Below, in pieces: positions 16,665 to 24,866 of a DNA stretch of 64,000 bases. The notes beneath the pieces are model-generated. The model saw nothing but the letters and a program-made list of their open reading frames with translations. It did not search any database and was not told where the DNA came from. Each line of letters opens with the position of its first letter. Position 1 is the first letter of the stretch. Origin of the DNA: Paracoccus liaowanqingii (GTDB lineage: Bacteria > Pseudomonadota > Alphaproteobacteria > Rhodobacterales > Rhodobacteraceae); contig NZ_CP040763.1 in NCBI RefSeq assembly GCF_004683865.2, positions 186,001 to 250,000 on the forward strand. Reading direction: 5' to 3'. Both the position numbers and the translations under genes were made by a program.

Positions 16665-17730
16665 GTGTCACATCCCGCGTGATTATAGGGCCGCTTCCTG
16701 AACAGGTCCGGCCGTTGTTTCTGCCAGTCCTTGAGCGCATCGATGGGCGTTCGGCCCTTCAGCACTGATTGCGGAAGCTGACCGTTGTAGAGCCGGACGT
16801 AGCGCAGGATGGTCTGTTCGAGATCCTCGCCGCTGCGGAAGCGGTGGCTCTGCAGGACGTCCTCGATCCGGCCGTTGAAGCGTTCGACCATGCCGTTGGT
16901 CTGCGGGTGCAGGGGCGGGGCCAGGCGGTGCTCGATGCCGAGGTCGGCGCAGAGGCGGTCGAAATCGTGGTTGCCGGTAGGGCCCCGGCGGCGAAGTCCG
17001 AACAGGCGATCGGTGAACTCCTTGCCGTTATCTGTAAGCACCTTGGTGATCCTCATCGGCGCGGCGCGTTCCAGATCGCGCAGAAACCGGCGGGCGTTGG
17101 CCGCCGTCTTCGCCGGGTAGATGCGCACGAAGACCCACCGCGTGGCGCGGTCGATGGCGACGAACAGATACCGGCGGCGGCTCTCGTCGGCCATCTGCGG
17201 CAGATATTTCACGTCGACATGCACATAGCCCGGCTCGTAAGCCTTGAAGGCCCCGTGCGCAGGTCGTGGCAAGGCAGGCTTCAAAGCGCGCAGATTGCCC
17301 ACGCCATGCCGGCGCAGGCAGCGGTCCAGTCCGGAACGCGAGACATGAGGGTTCAGGAACTCCCGCACCACCGACAGCAGATCATCCAGCGGCAACAGCA
17401 GCGACTTGCGCAGGGACACTGCCACAGCTTCCTGTGCCGGCGTGAGCGTCGACTGAAGCCTGTGCGGCGTGTGGGATCGGTCATGGACGCTGTCTCGGCT
17501 CCGCCACTTCCAGACGGTCTGCATGGAGATGCCGTAGCGCTCCGCCACCATCCAGGCCGGTTCCGTGCTTGCCTGGATCGCGGCTCGTATCTTCGGTGTC
17601 GTCGCTGCCTGTTTGTGAAGAGAGATCAGCATCCTCGCCTCCCGTCCCGAAACTCGCCCAAGATCGATCTTGCCACGAAAAATGCGGTCCGGCGAGGGTC
17701 TATGTGATCATCCGGGATGGGACAACTAAG
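16660..17730 (-). mobile_element. IS481-family insertion sequence, copy 2, with target duplication
   Basis: The 1059-bp element (16666-17724) is flanked by a perfect 6-bp direct repeat ACTAAG at 16660-16665 and 17725-17730, showing a simple, fairly recent transposition. Ends are TGTCACATCCCG and CGGGATGGGACA. It inserted at the end of the IS5-type element and within an older IS427-like remnant. It differs from copy 1 by a cluster of five transitions in the last 20 bp before the transposase 3' end. Confidence 0.92.
16661..17632 (-). CDS. IS481-family transposase (copy 2)
   Basis: 323 residues, identical to copy 1 up to RKRPY, then NHAGCDT. HTH N-terminus plus DDE core (DVKYLP, TDNGKEF, QTNGMVERFNG). 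The stop codon TAG is not in the element: it is created by the first bases of the duplicated target (ACTTAG on the coding strand). So the end of this protein depends on where the element landed. Confidence 0.9.
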   Translation of the reverse strand: MLISLHKQAATTPKIRAAIQASTEPAWMVAERYGISMQTVWKWRSRDSVHDRSHTPHRLQSTLTPAQEAVAVSLRKSLLLPLDDLLSVVREFLNPHVSRSGLDRCLRRHGVGNLRALKPALPRPAHGAFKAYEPGYVHVDVKYLPQMADESRRRYLFVAIDRATRWVFVRIYPAKTAANARRFLRDLERAAPMRITKVLTDNGKEFTDRLFGLRRRGPTGNHDFDRLCADLGIEHRLAPPLHPQTNGMVERFNGRIEDVLQSHRFRSGEDLEQTILRYVRLYNGQLPQSVLKGRTPIDALKDWQKQRPDLFRKRPYNHAGCDT

Positions 17731-17870
17731 AAGGCGCAATCGTGTCGAGATCATGTTTGGACGGCCAAAAATTGAGGACGAGTCGGCACGCCTTACGACC
17801 GAAGCCCTGAAGACATGCCTCTCTGCTGTCACATTGGCGAAAATCGTTGTTCTGGCCATGATCAAGAACG
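17725..17870 (+). pseudogene. 3' remnant of the IS427-like IS5 transposase
   Basis: The translation RRRNRVEIMFGR, a partly scrambled middle, then CLSAVTLAKIVVLAMI corresponds to the C-terminus of IS5/IS427 transposases (usually RNRIEIMFGRLKDWRR...FLSAIALAA). It is the distal part of the fragment at 14640-15052. Confidence 0.7.
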
Positions 17871-18067
17871 GGCCCAAACCCACAGCGCCGCTTGTCAGAC
17901 AATCGTCCTAGAACAAAGTGCCTTCTGCCTGACGCTTGAACCTACAGAAAAGTAACTGAAATCTACCCAAGATTGTAAAAAAAGTCTGAACTGTACCTTT
18001 TGGTATAGCGCTGCGCAGGTGTACCGAATATTGTGACGCTATGTGCGAGTGAAGGTAGATACCGCAA
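17871..18067. promoter_or_regulatory. AT-rich upstream region of folE2
   Basis: Base composition drops sharply here. A palindrome TACC-TTTT-GGTA occupies 17994-18005, 63 bp upstream of the folE2 start; it does not resemble the usual Zur operator. No certain -10/-35 pair is called. It probably contains the promoter for folE2, since the genes to the left are transposon remnants. Confidence 0.35.
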
Positions 18068-19120
18068 ATGCAAGCTAAGATTCTTCCGACACGGAAAAGT
18101 GCAGAGGCGGCTCTGGAAGTTCTACGGATCTATACCGAAACGGCAACGGACGACGATCTGAACCAACTGGAATTGTCCAAAATTCATCCTGCCTTGAGTC
18201 GAGTATACCCCGAGGAATTTAAGCCAGATCCCAAATATCTAACCGGATTACCGGATCTGCAGAATGGTCCATCAAGCTTAATTGTGGGAGCAAAGACTGC
18301 GATACATCATGTCGGCATATCAAACTTTCGATTGCCAATTCGCTACCGTCGCAAAAATGGCAGCGATATCGAAATTGAAACATCTGTAACTGGTACCGTG
18401 AGTCTAGCTGCAGAGAAAAAAGGCATCAATATGAGCCGCATCATGCGGTCGTTTTATGCCCACGCGTCATACGGACATTCGTTAGAAGTGATAGAGAAAG
18501 CTATCGATAGCTACAAAGATGATATCGACAGTTTCGACGCAAGAATTCAGTTAAGTTTCTCATTTCCTATGCAGATTAAATCATTAAGATCGAACTTGGT
18601 TGGCTGGCAATACTATGATATTTCCCTCGAATTAGTTGATTTCGCGGGTCTCCGCAAAAAGATGATCCATCTGGATTACGTCTACTCATCCACATGCCCC
18701 TGCTCGTTAGAACTGTCAGAACATGCACGACAGACGCGGCAACAGCTGGCAACTCCACATTCACAGCGTTCGGTTGCGCGATTATCTTTAGAGTTATCTA
18801 GGGAGCAACTCTGGTTTGAGGATTTGGTGCAAATGGCGCGACTAGCCGTGCCGACTGAGACGCAAGTAATGGTAAAACGCGAAGACGAACAGGCATTCGC
18901 CGAGCTAAATGCGGCGCACCCAATATTTGTCGAGGATGCTGCAAGATCCTTTTACTCTGTCCTAGAACTGGACCCCCGCGTAAAAGATTTTCGTGTTGTT
19001 GCAAGCCATCAGGAGTCCTTGCATTCTCACGATGCCGTTTCGATTCTCACCAAAGGTCAGACGTTTGTCCAAGAAAGCTTGGATCCAAAGCTTTTTTCAA
19101 CGTTGGTTCTCCGCAAATGA
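18068..19120 (+). CDS. folE2: GTP cyclohydrolase IB (FolE2)
   Basis: 350 residues. FolE2 signatures: VGISNFRLPIRYR, VSLAAEKKGINMSRIMRSFY, STCPCSLELSEHA with the conserved Cys, and TPHSQRSVARLSLELS. It catalyses GTP to 7,8-dihydroneopterin triphosphate, the first step of folate and queuosine synthesis, and unlike FolE does not require Zn. Families of FolE2 are commonly induced by zinc shortage, though no Zur site is obvious here. Codon use (ATA, TTA, AGA) and low GC differ from flanking genes, implying transfer. GAAGG lies 12 bases upstream of the ATG. It is the first gene of the AT-rich island. Confidence 0.92.
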   Translation: MQAKILPTRKSAEAALEVLRIYTETATDDDLNQLELSKIHPALSRVYPEEFKPDPKYLTGLPDLQNGPSSLIVGAKTAIHHVGISNFRLPIRYRRKNGSDIEIETSVTGTVSLAAEKKGINMSRIMRSFYAHASYGHSLEVIEKAIDSYKDDIDSFDARIQLSFSFPMQIKSLRSNLVGWQYYDISLELVDFAGLRKKMIHLDYVYSSTCPCSLELSEHARQTRQQLATPHSQRSVARLSLELSREQLWFEDLVQMARLAVPTETQVMVKREDEQAFAELNAAHPIFVEDAARSFYSVLELDPRVKDFRVVASHQESLHSHDAVSILTKGQTFVQESLDPKLFSTLVLRK

Positions 19121-19282
19121 GTCAGATAGATAAATTATCAAATATCCGAATACTACTAAAAAAGTAACATTAAAAATATTGGACCCGGGTTTTCGCTCTT
19201 AGAGCCAACGCTATAGCGCGCCCCTCTAGAATATTTGTCGCCGCCAGATGAGTTAAGACCACCTCGGACAGGAGTATCAAAA
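19121..19282. other. AT-rich spacer between folE2 and the next operon
   Basis: Strongly AT-rich in its first half (runs of A and T from 19128 to 19180) and more GC-rich after. It likely holds the folE2 transcription end and the promoter for the two-gene signalling operon. No clear hairpin-plus-T terminator is visible. Confidence 0.3.
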
Positions 19283-19789
19283 ATGCGCGTGTTTAGAGTC
19301 TGCTGCCTAGTGATTGCAGTTTCATGGGCCGGCGGAGTGGCCTACTCCGAGGACATTCCGCTACCCGAAGGCGATATCATATTGAAGGTGTCAGGAGCGA
19401 TTGAAAACACAAACTTAGGCGACACCGTGCAATTTGATCGAGAGATGCTGGAAAAGATTGGCATGGTAGATCTGGTTACTGCAACACCGTGGCACGACGG
19501 GCGTATATCTTTCTCGGGCGTGCCTTTAGGAAATCTCCTCGATTTTGTCGGATCTCAGGGAGAAACAATCGTTGCCGTGGCGCTCAACGACTATGAAGTT
19601 GAAATACCAGTCTCAGATGCTTTCGACACCGGAGTAATTCTGGCCCTCGAGATGAACGGTGAGGTCATGAGTGTACGTGATAAGGGGCCAGTATTCGTCA
19701 TCTATCCATACGACAGTTCCGAAAAATTGAATAGTCAGACTTATTTTTCACGTTCGGCCTGGCAAGTCGCACACCTTATAATTAGGTAG
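19283..19789 (+). CDS. periplasmic molybdopterin-oxidoreductase-fold protein lacking the Mo-ligand cysteine
   Basis: 168 residues from the ATG at 19283 (AGGAG eight bases upstream). Signal peptide FRVCCLVIAVSWAGGVAYS, then a small domain with the sulfite-oxidase/YedY-like pattern: LKVSGAIENTN, VQFDREMLEKIGMV, TATPWHDG, FSGVPLGNLLDFVG, VVALNDYEVEIPVSDAFDTGVILALEMNG, KGPVFVIYPYD. The mature part has no cysteine, so it cannot provide the usual Mo ligand and is unlikely to be a classical enzyme. The GGDEF-EAL membrane protein starts five bases after its stop, suggesting it acts as its periplasmic sensor partner. Confidence 0.75.
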   Translation: MRVFRVCCLVIAVSWAGGVAYSEDIPLPEGDIILKVSGAIENTNLGDTVQFDREMLEKIGMVDLVTATPWHDGRISFSGVPLGNLLDFVGSQGETIVAVALNDYEVEIPVSDAFDTGVILALEMNGEVMSVRDKGPVFVIYPYDSSEKLNSQTYFSRSAWQVAHLIIR

Positions 19790-19794
19790 AGATC

Positions 19795-21753
19795 TTGAGA
19801 CGTATATTGTACGCTTTGGTCTTTCTTTTTGCAGGAGCGACGCTTTATCTGTTGTCGTCTGTAGGTGAGCGGCACGATATACTCCGACAGGTTGTTCACC
19901 ATAACGATGCTTGGGCGGTCAGTCAGACTGTGCAGGAAGTTCTTCGATTGGAAAGTAATGTTGCGGTAGGTTTGCTTAACGATCAGGAACTAAATGACGC
20001 GGAGACCGTCCTTAGACTGGATATCGTCTTCAGCAGGTTGGCATCCCTGTACGAGGGAACACTTAACACCTTCCTTAAGGAGGTTCCGGCGCGAGAGGAA
20101 ACAATTCAGGAGCTTCAAACGATCCTAAATGAGCTCGACCAAAACTTGAATAGCAACAACAGGGTTGAAACAATCGCAACCCTGACTGAATTGAACTCAA
20201 TAATTAGCGATATTACAAGATTTTCCTCTCAGGCCGTTCAGCAAAGCTGGGCATCGGTAGATGAAAATCTAAATGATCTGGATTCTCTCCATGAGGTCTT
20301 CGGATATGTTGTTGCCTTTTTTATTCTGTGCTGGTGTATCTTATTAGCTGTACTGCTTCGCCAGAATTATTTGCTCGATAACGCTCAAAGGAGAACTGAA
20401 GATTTAAATGAAACACTGATCTCGACAGGACTGGAACTGAGTAATAAAAATCAACTTCTCGAGTATGCGGCACATCATGATCCGCTTACCGACCTGCCCA
20501 ACCGAACTCCACTGTGGAGCATGCTTGAAGAGAGCTTGTCCAATGTGGCCACTGAACCCGATAAGATAGCATTGCTTCTTATAGATCTGGACGATTTCAA
20601 GTGCGTTAACGACACCTTTGGTCACGATACCGGAGATTCTCTTCTTTGCCAAGTAAGCGATCGGTTGCGGAATATGACCCATTCGCCCCTCATGTTTTCC
20701 CGCCTTGGTGGAGATGAATTTGCGTGCGTGCTTTGTCATAGATCCCTTGACGAGGCAGTTTGGTATGCACGCGATCTGGTTTCGGCCATTTCTGCCCCGT
20801 ACCTCATCGCTGGTAGGCAGATCAAAATCGGATGCTCGATCGGCGTCGCGACTGTCCCTGCGGGTTCAAACGACATGACAGCTCAGACAATGTTCAAGTT
20901 CGCAGATATTGCCCTGTATCGTGCTAAGGCCTCTGATCTTGATAGGGTTTGTCTGTTTGAATATTACATGGCCCAAGAGTTTGATGACCGCAAGCAGTTT
21001 GAAACTGATCTTATCCTGGCGATTCAGGCCGGAAAAATCGATGTAAATTATCAAACCCAGATCGATCTCCAATCGATGGAAATTCGTGGCATGGAAGCCC
21101 TCGCCCGTTGGACGCATTCCGTACGAGGGTCAATACCTCCCTCCGACTTCATAGCCATTGCCGAGGAGATTGGGGTCGTTCAAGATTTGGGGCTTTTGGT
21201 TCTGACCAAGGCCTGCATTGAGGCATGCACGTGGAAGCAGCCAACAAAACTGGCAGTCAATGTCTCGCCAATACAGCTTCAAGACCCGGATTTTATCATC
21301 TCAGTCAAGCATGTTCTGTCCAAAACAGGGCTGGATCCGCGACGATTGGAATTAGAGATTACCGAATCAGCCCTTTTGGAAGATCAGAACGACTTGGCAT
21401 GCGTGCTCAGTCAACTCAGATCTTTTGGAATTTCCGTGGCGATTGATGACTTCGGAAAGGGTCACTCATCCCTGGCTCGGCTTCGCAGCCTTCCATTCGA
21501 TACCATAAAACTTGACAAAAGTTTTGTAAGAGGGATTACAAAGGACAAGGAAGCTCAGGATTTTTTGAAAATGGTGAGTGATCTTGGTGGCCTTTTGAGG
21601 AAAGAAGTCATCATCGAAGGGATCGAAACCGAGGAGGAGCACAATATTGTACGTCAGCTTCATTGCGATGTCGCCCAGGGGTTTTTATTTGGACGGCCTG
21701 TAGCGAATTCGCAGCTCGGTCACCTCCGGAGTATCGCGTTACAGTTCGGATAA
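19795..21753 (+). CDS. membrane GGDEF-EAL cyclic-di-GMP protein
   Basis: 652 residues from a TTG at 19795. TM1 (residues 3-22), a helical periplasmic domain to about 165, TM2 (VVAFFILCWCILLAVLL), a short coiled linker, then GGDEF and EAL domains. The GGDEF site is intact (RLGGDEF, residues 303-309) and the EAL motif is intact (E434-A-L, with VNVSPIQLQD, ELEITES, IDDFGKGHSSL and KLDKSFV), so both synthesis and hydrolysis of c-di-GMP are possible. It is transcribed with the upstream MoCo-fold gene with a 5-bp gap. The TTG start is inferred from the membrane segment. Confidence 0.9.
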   Translation: MRRILYALVFLFAGATLYLLSSVGERHDILRQVVHHNDAWAVSQTVQEVLRLESNVAVGLLNDQELNDAETVLRLDIVFSRLASLYEGTLNTFLKEVPAREETIQELQTILNELDQNLNSNNRVETIATLTELNSIISDITRFSSQAVQQSWASVDENLNDLDSLHEVFGYVVAFFILCWCILLAVLLRQNYLLDNAQRRTEDLNETLISTGLELSNKNQLLEYAAHHDPLTDLPNRTPLWSMLEESLSNVATEPDKIALLLIDLDDFKCVNDTFGHDTGDSLLCQVSDRLRNMTHSPLMFSRLGGDEFACVLCHRSLDEAVWYARDLVSAISAPYLIAGRQIKIGCSIGVATVPAGSNDMTAQTMFKFADIALYRAKASDLDRVCLFEYYMAQEFDDRKQFETDLILAIQAGKIDVNYQTQIDLQSMEIRGMEALARWTHSVRGSIPPSDFIAIAEEIGVVQDLGLLVLTKACIEACTWKQPTKLAVNVSPIQLQDPDFIISVKHVLSKTGLDPRRLELEITESALLEDQNDLACVLSQLRSFGISVAIDDFGKGHSSLARLRSLPFDTIKLDKSFVRGITKDKEAQDFLKMVSDLGGLLRKEVIIEGIETEEEHNIVRQLHCDVAQGFLFGRPVANSQLGHLRSIALQFG

Positions 21754-21787
21754 GCAATATAATGAGCTTCAGGAAGAGCCTAGGAAG

Positions 21788-22474
21788 ATGCATTTTATAC
21801 TTCATGACGTTACTATTCCCCTCGATAAAATTTACGTCTCTGATGTCATATTGAATTATATCATTTCAGGGCAATACGAAGCTAAAGAAGCGCGCATAGC
21901 ACACAGTCTTTTAAAGAAAGGCGATCGTGTTCTTGAGCTTGGGGCAGGTCTTGGGATCATTACAGCCGTAATGGCTAAATCACCTAGCGTGTTTATTTGG
22001 GCATTTGATGCAAATCCTGATATTGTTGAGCTCGGGCGTGTAGTTCTCGAAGAAAATGGCATCAACAATGTCGAGTATAGCCAAGGTTTACTTTCCGCAG
22101 GAAATTCTAAAGATCATGCATTTTATGTGAGGCGAGATTTTTGGATGTCTTCGATGCTAGAAGAGCAAGGACCTTTCGATAAAGTTGTCATCCTGCAGTC
22201 GTCGGATATTGACTGCTTTATCGAGAATAAATCCATAAATGTCGTCGTACTAGATATCGAGGGAGCCGAACGCGAGCTTCTGTCGAATGCAAGCCTTAAA
22301 GGGGTGGATCGCGTTTTCCTCGAGACTCATGACCACTTATATGGTCTGGCAGGCATTCGGGATATTTTCTTGGCAATGGAAGCCCGGGGGTTTGTCTATG
22401 ACCCTCGATCTTCCTCTGGCCCGTGCATCCTTTTTCGGAAGGATGACGGGGTTATAATGCCTTACGCTGATTGA
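21788..22474 (+). CDS. FkbM-family SAM-dependent methyltransferase
   Basis: 228 residues. SAM-binding motif I VLELGAGLGIITAVMAK (about 47-63), motif II FDANPDIVELGR, and the FkbM C-terminal block VVVLDIEGAERELLSNASLKGVDRVFLETH. FkbM proteins O-methylate polysaccharides, glycolipids or secondary metabolites. It lies 34 bp after the GGDEF-EAL gene, has the same low GC, and is the last gene of the island before an IS. Target unknown. Confidence 0.8.
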   Translation: MHFILHDVTIPLDKIYVSDVILNYIISGQYEAKEARIAHSLLKKGDRVLELGAGLGIITAVMAKSPSVFIWAFDANPDIVELGRVVLEENGINNVEYSQGLLSAGNSKDHAFYVRRDFWMSSMLEEQGPFDKVVILQSSDIDCFIENKSINVVVLDIEGAERELLSNASLKGVDRVFLETHDHLYGLAGIRDIFLAMEARGFVYDPRSSSGPCILFRKDDGVIMPYAD

Positions 22475-22555
22475 TTCTTAAGGGCACCTCGAAGAATTGC
22501 CTGACCCGTCTTGCTGCGGTATGAGTGAGGGTGATCGGCGGCTTGGATTTTGACG

Positions 22556-22827
22556 ATGGCGCAGCTGGGTTTCTTTGATCTTTCGGACCGCTACGCGAGC
22601 CTGGACGCCAAGAGGGACCCACTGGTCGAAATCGACGTTGTCGTGCCGTGGGATGAGTTCCGCCCGACGCTGGAGCGTGTCTGGCGCAAGCCGGATGCAG
22701 AGCGCAAGTCACGTGCCGGGCGCAAACCCATGGATGCCGTGCTGATGTTCAAGACACTGGTGCTGGGCGCGCTTTACAACCTGTCCGACGACCAGATCGA
22801 GTATCAGGTGCGCGACCGTCTGTCGTT
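22556..22827 (+). pseudogene. IS5-family transposase fragment, cut by IS3 copy 1
   Basis: About 90 residues: AQLGFFDLSDRYASLDAKRDPLVEID, WDEFRPTLERVWRKP, AGRKPMDAVLMFKTLVLGALYNLSDDQIEYQVRDRLSF. This is the N-terminus of a DUF772-type IS5 transposase; it stops at the IS3 terminal repeat. The remainder of the element is not found on the other side of the IS3, so more DNA was lost than by simple insertion. Confidence 0.85.
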
Positions 22828-22908
22828 TGCTCTGCCCCCTAAAAACTGGACCGTTTGAAACTGGAGTTTTCGGCTAACCTTCCCTGGCTGGGAGAGGAGC
22901 TGAGAACG

Positions 22909-23241
22909 ATGAAGGCATCGAGGTTCACGGAGGCGCAGAAGGCGTTTGTCCTGAAGCAGGGTGAGGAAGGCACGCCGGTGGCCGAGGTCTGCCGCAAGGC
23001 GGGGATCAGCCAGGCGACCTACTTCAATTGGAAGAAGCGGTATGGCGGTTTGCTGCCGGACGAGATGCGCCGGCTGAAGGCACTGGAAGACGAGAACAGC
23101 CGGTTGAAGAAGATTGTGGCCGACCTGACCCTCGACCGGGAGATGTTGCGAGGCACGTCATCCGCCGAAAGCTCGTTCGCCAGCCGGCTTGAACCGGTGG
23201 CGCCTGCTGGCTCACCCTGCCCGGACACGGGAACTGGTTGA
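22909..23241 (+). CDS. IS3 orfA (aberrant 3' end)
   Basis: The first 80 residues are normal IS3 OrfA: helix-turn-helix FTEAQKAFVLKQGEEGTPVAEVCRKAGISQATYFNWKKRYGG and a leucine-zipper-like segment LKALEDENSRLKKIVADL. At DREML the DNA differs from copy 2 by two extra bases (around 23147-23158), so the normal DVIRRKL end is replaced by an unrelated tail to 23241. OrfA normally supplies DNA binding and forms the OrfAB transposase by frameshifting. Confidence 0.8.
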   Translation: MKASRFTEAQKAFVLKQGEEGTPVAEVCRKAGISQATYFNWKKRYGGLLPDEMRRLKALEDENSRLKKIVADLTLDREMLRGTSSAESSFASRLEPVAPAGSPCPDTGTG

Positions 23242-24087
23242 CGGGATGTTGGTGGGCTGGGGCATATCGATCCGCCGGGCATGTGAGGCCCTGCGCTTTG
23301 ACCCGTCGAGCTACCACTACAAGTCCCGCCGAACCGGGCAGGCCGCATTGGAACTGAGGATCCGGGAGATTTGCGAAACACGGGTGCGCTACGGATATCG
23401 GCGTGTCCATGTCTTGCTGCGACGGGAGGGCTGGCAGGTGAACATCAAGAAGACGCGCAGGATCTACAATGAGTTGGGTCTGCAGCTGAGGAACAAGAAT
23501 CCAAGACGTCGGGTGAAGGCGAAGCTGCGCGATGATCGCCAGGAGGCAGTCGGACCGAACGATGTCTGGGCCATGGATTTTGTTCATGACCAACTCGCCC
23601 TCGGCAACAAGCTGCGGATTCTGACGATCGTGGATACGCATTCCCGTTTTTGTCCAGCAGTCGACCCGCGCTTCGCTTACCGCGGTGAGGATGTGGTCCG
23701 GACACTGGAACGGGTCTGTGCCGAGGTCGGCTATCCCAGGACGATCCGGGTCGACGATGGCGAGCCGAATTTATCTCTCGCGATCTCGACCTGTGGGCTT
23801 ATGCCAACGACGTTACCTTGGACTTCTCACGCCCTGGAAAGCCTACTGACAATGGCTTCATCGAGGCGTTCAACAGCAAGCTTCGGTCCGAATGCCTGAA
23901 CGCGCGTCGCCATTGCCGCTCGGACCAATGGCGCGACAATGGCAACTTCATGAGCTTTGTGGACGCGCAGGAAAAACTGGAGACTTGGCGTAGGCACTAC
24001 AACGAGGACCGACCTCATAGTGCGATCGGATATAACGTCCCGATCGCCCTGCATTATCCCGGCGGCGCAGCCAGCCCGTCGCCATGA
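23189..24087 (+). pseudogene. IS3 orfB, frameshifted in the DDE core
   Basis: The frame from 23189 runs SIRRACEALRFDPSSYHYKSRR, ETRVRYGYRRVHVLLRREGW, NDVWAMDFVHDQL and GYPRTIRVDDG, then loses the reading frame near 23760. The rest (LDFSRPGKPTDNGFIEAFNSKLR, SFVDAQEKLETWRRHYNEDRPHSAIGY) continues in another frame to 24087. At the break the sequence has five bases where three would give GSEF. The catalytic second Asp region and Glu are thus in different frames. Copy 2 has the same break. Confidence 0.88.
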
Positions 24088-24231
24088 CCGAGCCGGAAAA
24101 CTCCAGCATCCGGCGGTCCAAGGTTGGGGAGCAGCGCACGGAGATGCTGTCGCAAACCGTCCTGACCGTGACGCGGACCGACCGTATCGTGACCAGATAG
24201 GCGAGACAGGCAGCGGATAGGACAGCCCACA

Positions 24232-24748
24232 ATGATGACCGTGTTGTCGAGTGTCTGGGCCCTGCTGCTGGGGATCGTGCTGATCATGCTGGGCAACGGC
24301 ATGCATTTCACGCTGATCGGCCTGCGCGGCGGCCTGGAGGGGTTCTCGTCGGTCGAGCTGGCGATCGTCACCTCGGGCTATTTCATGGGCTTCCTGTCGG
24401 GGGCGCGCGCCACGCCGGTGATGATCCGCCGCGTCGGTCATGTGCGCGTCTTCGCGGCGCTTGGCAGCCTGATGTCGGCGGCGCTGATCGCCTTTCCCCT
24501 GCTGACCGAGCCTTGGGCCTGGACCCTCCTGCGTCTGCTGGTCGGGTTCTGCATGTCGGGCGTCTATGTCGCGGCCGAAAGCTGGTTGAACGCGGCCTCG
24601 ACCAACCAGACGCGCGGCAAGGTGCTGTCGGCCTACATGATCGCGCAGACCCTGGGCATCATCGGGGCGCAGGGGCTGCTGACCCTGGGCGATGCGGGCA
24701 CATCGGTGCTGTTCATCGGCGCGTCGATCCTGGTCTCGGTGTCCTTCG
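24232..24748 (+). pseudogene. MFS transporter, 3' truncated by IS21
   Basis: 172 residues with five to six membrane segments: WALLLGIVLIMLGNGMHFTLIGLR, LAIVTSGYFMGFLSGARATPVMIRRVGHVRVF, LLRLLVGFCMSGVYVAAESWLNAASTNQTRGKVLSAYM. This is the N-terminal half of a YcaD-like MFS permease normally about 400 residues. It ends at VSVSF, exactly where the IS21 left end begins at 24749. The other half is absent from the window, so the gene is dead. Confidence 0.88.
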
Positions 24749-24866
24749 TGAGAACGGCGGTGCAAAAATCGGCCACGGTAGCGGCGGGATGACCCTGCTG
24801 CGGGCGGCGTAAAAGTCGTCCACCTTTACCCTTTCTGGCGACAGGGAGGGCGGGAGGATTTTCACC

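Larger units (their letters stand above)
22828..24133 (+). mobile_element. IS3-family insertion sequence, copy 1 (defective)
   Basis: About 1.3 kb. The left end near TGCTCTGCCCCC and right end GGTTGGGGAGCA are imperfect inverted repeats that share GGACCG/CGGTCC and CTCCAG blocks inside. It carries orfA and orfB of IS3 type. No target duplication is evident (CGTT left, GCGC right). orfA/orfB junction and orfB are both frameshifted (see the entries), so this copy is unlikely to transpose alone. Confidence 0.8.

Noticed and set aside
17994..18005. Palindrome TACC-TTTT-GGTA considered as a Zur operator for folE2
   Set aside because: Too short and unlike the usual TGTTATA-type Zur dyad; kept only as a note in the upstream region.
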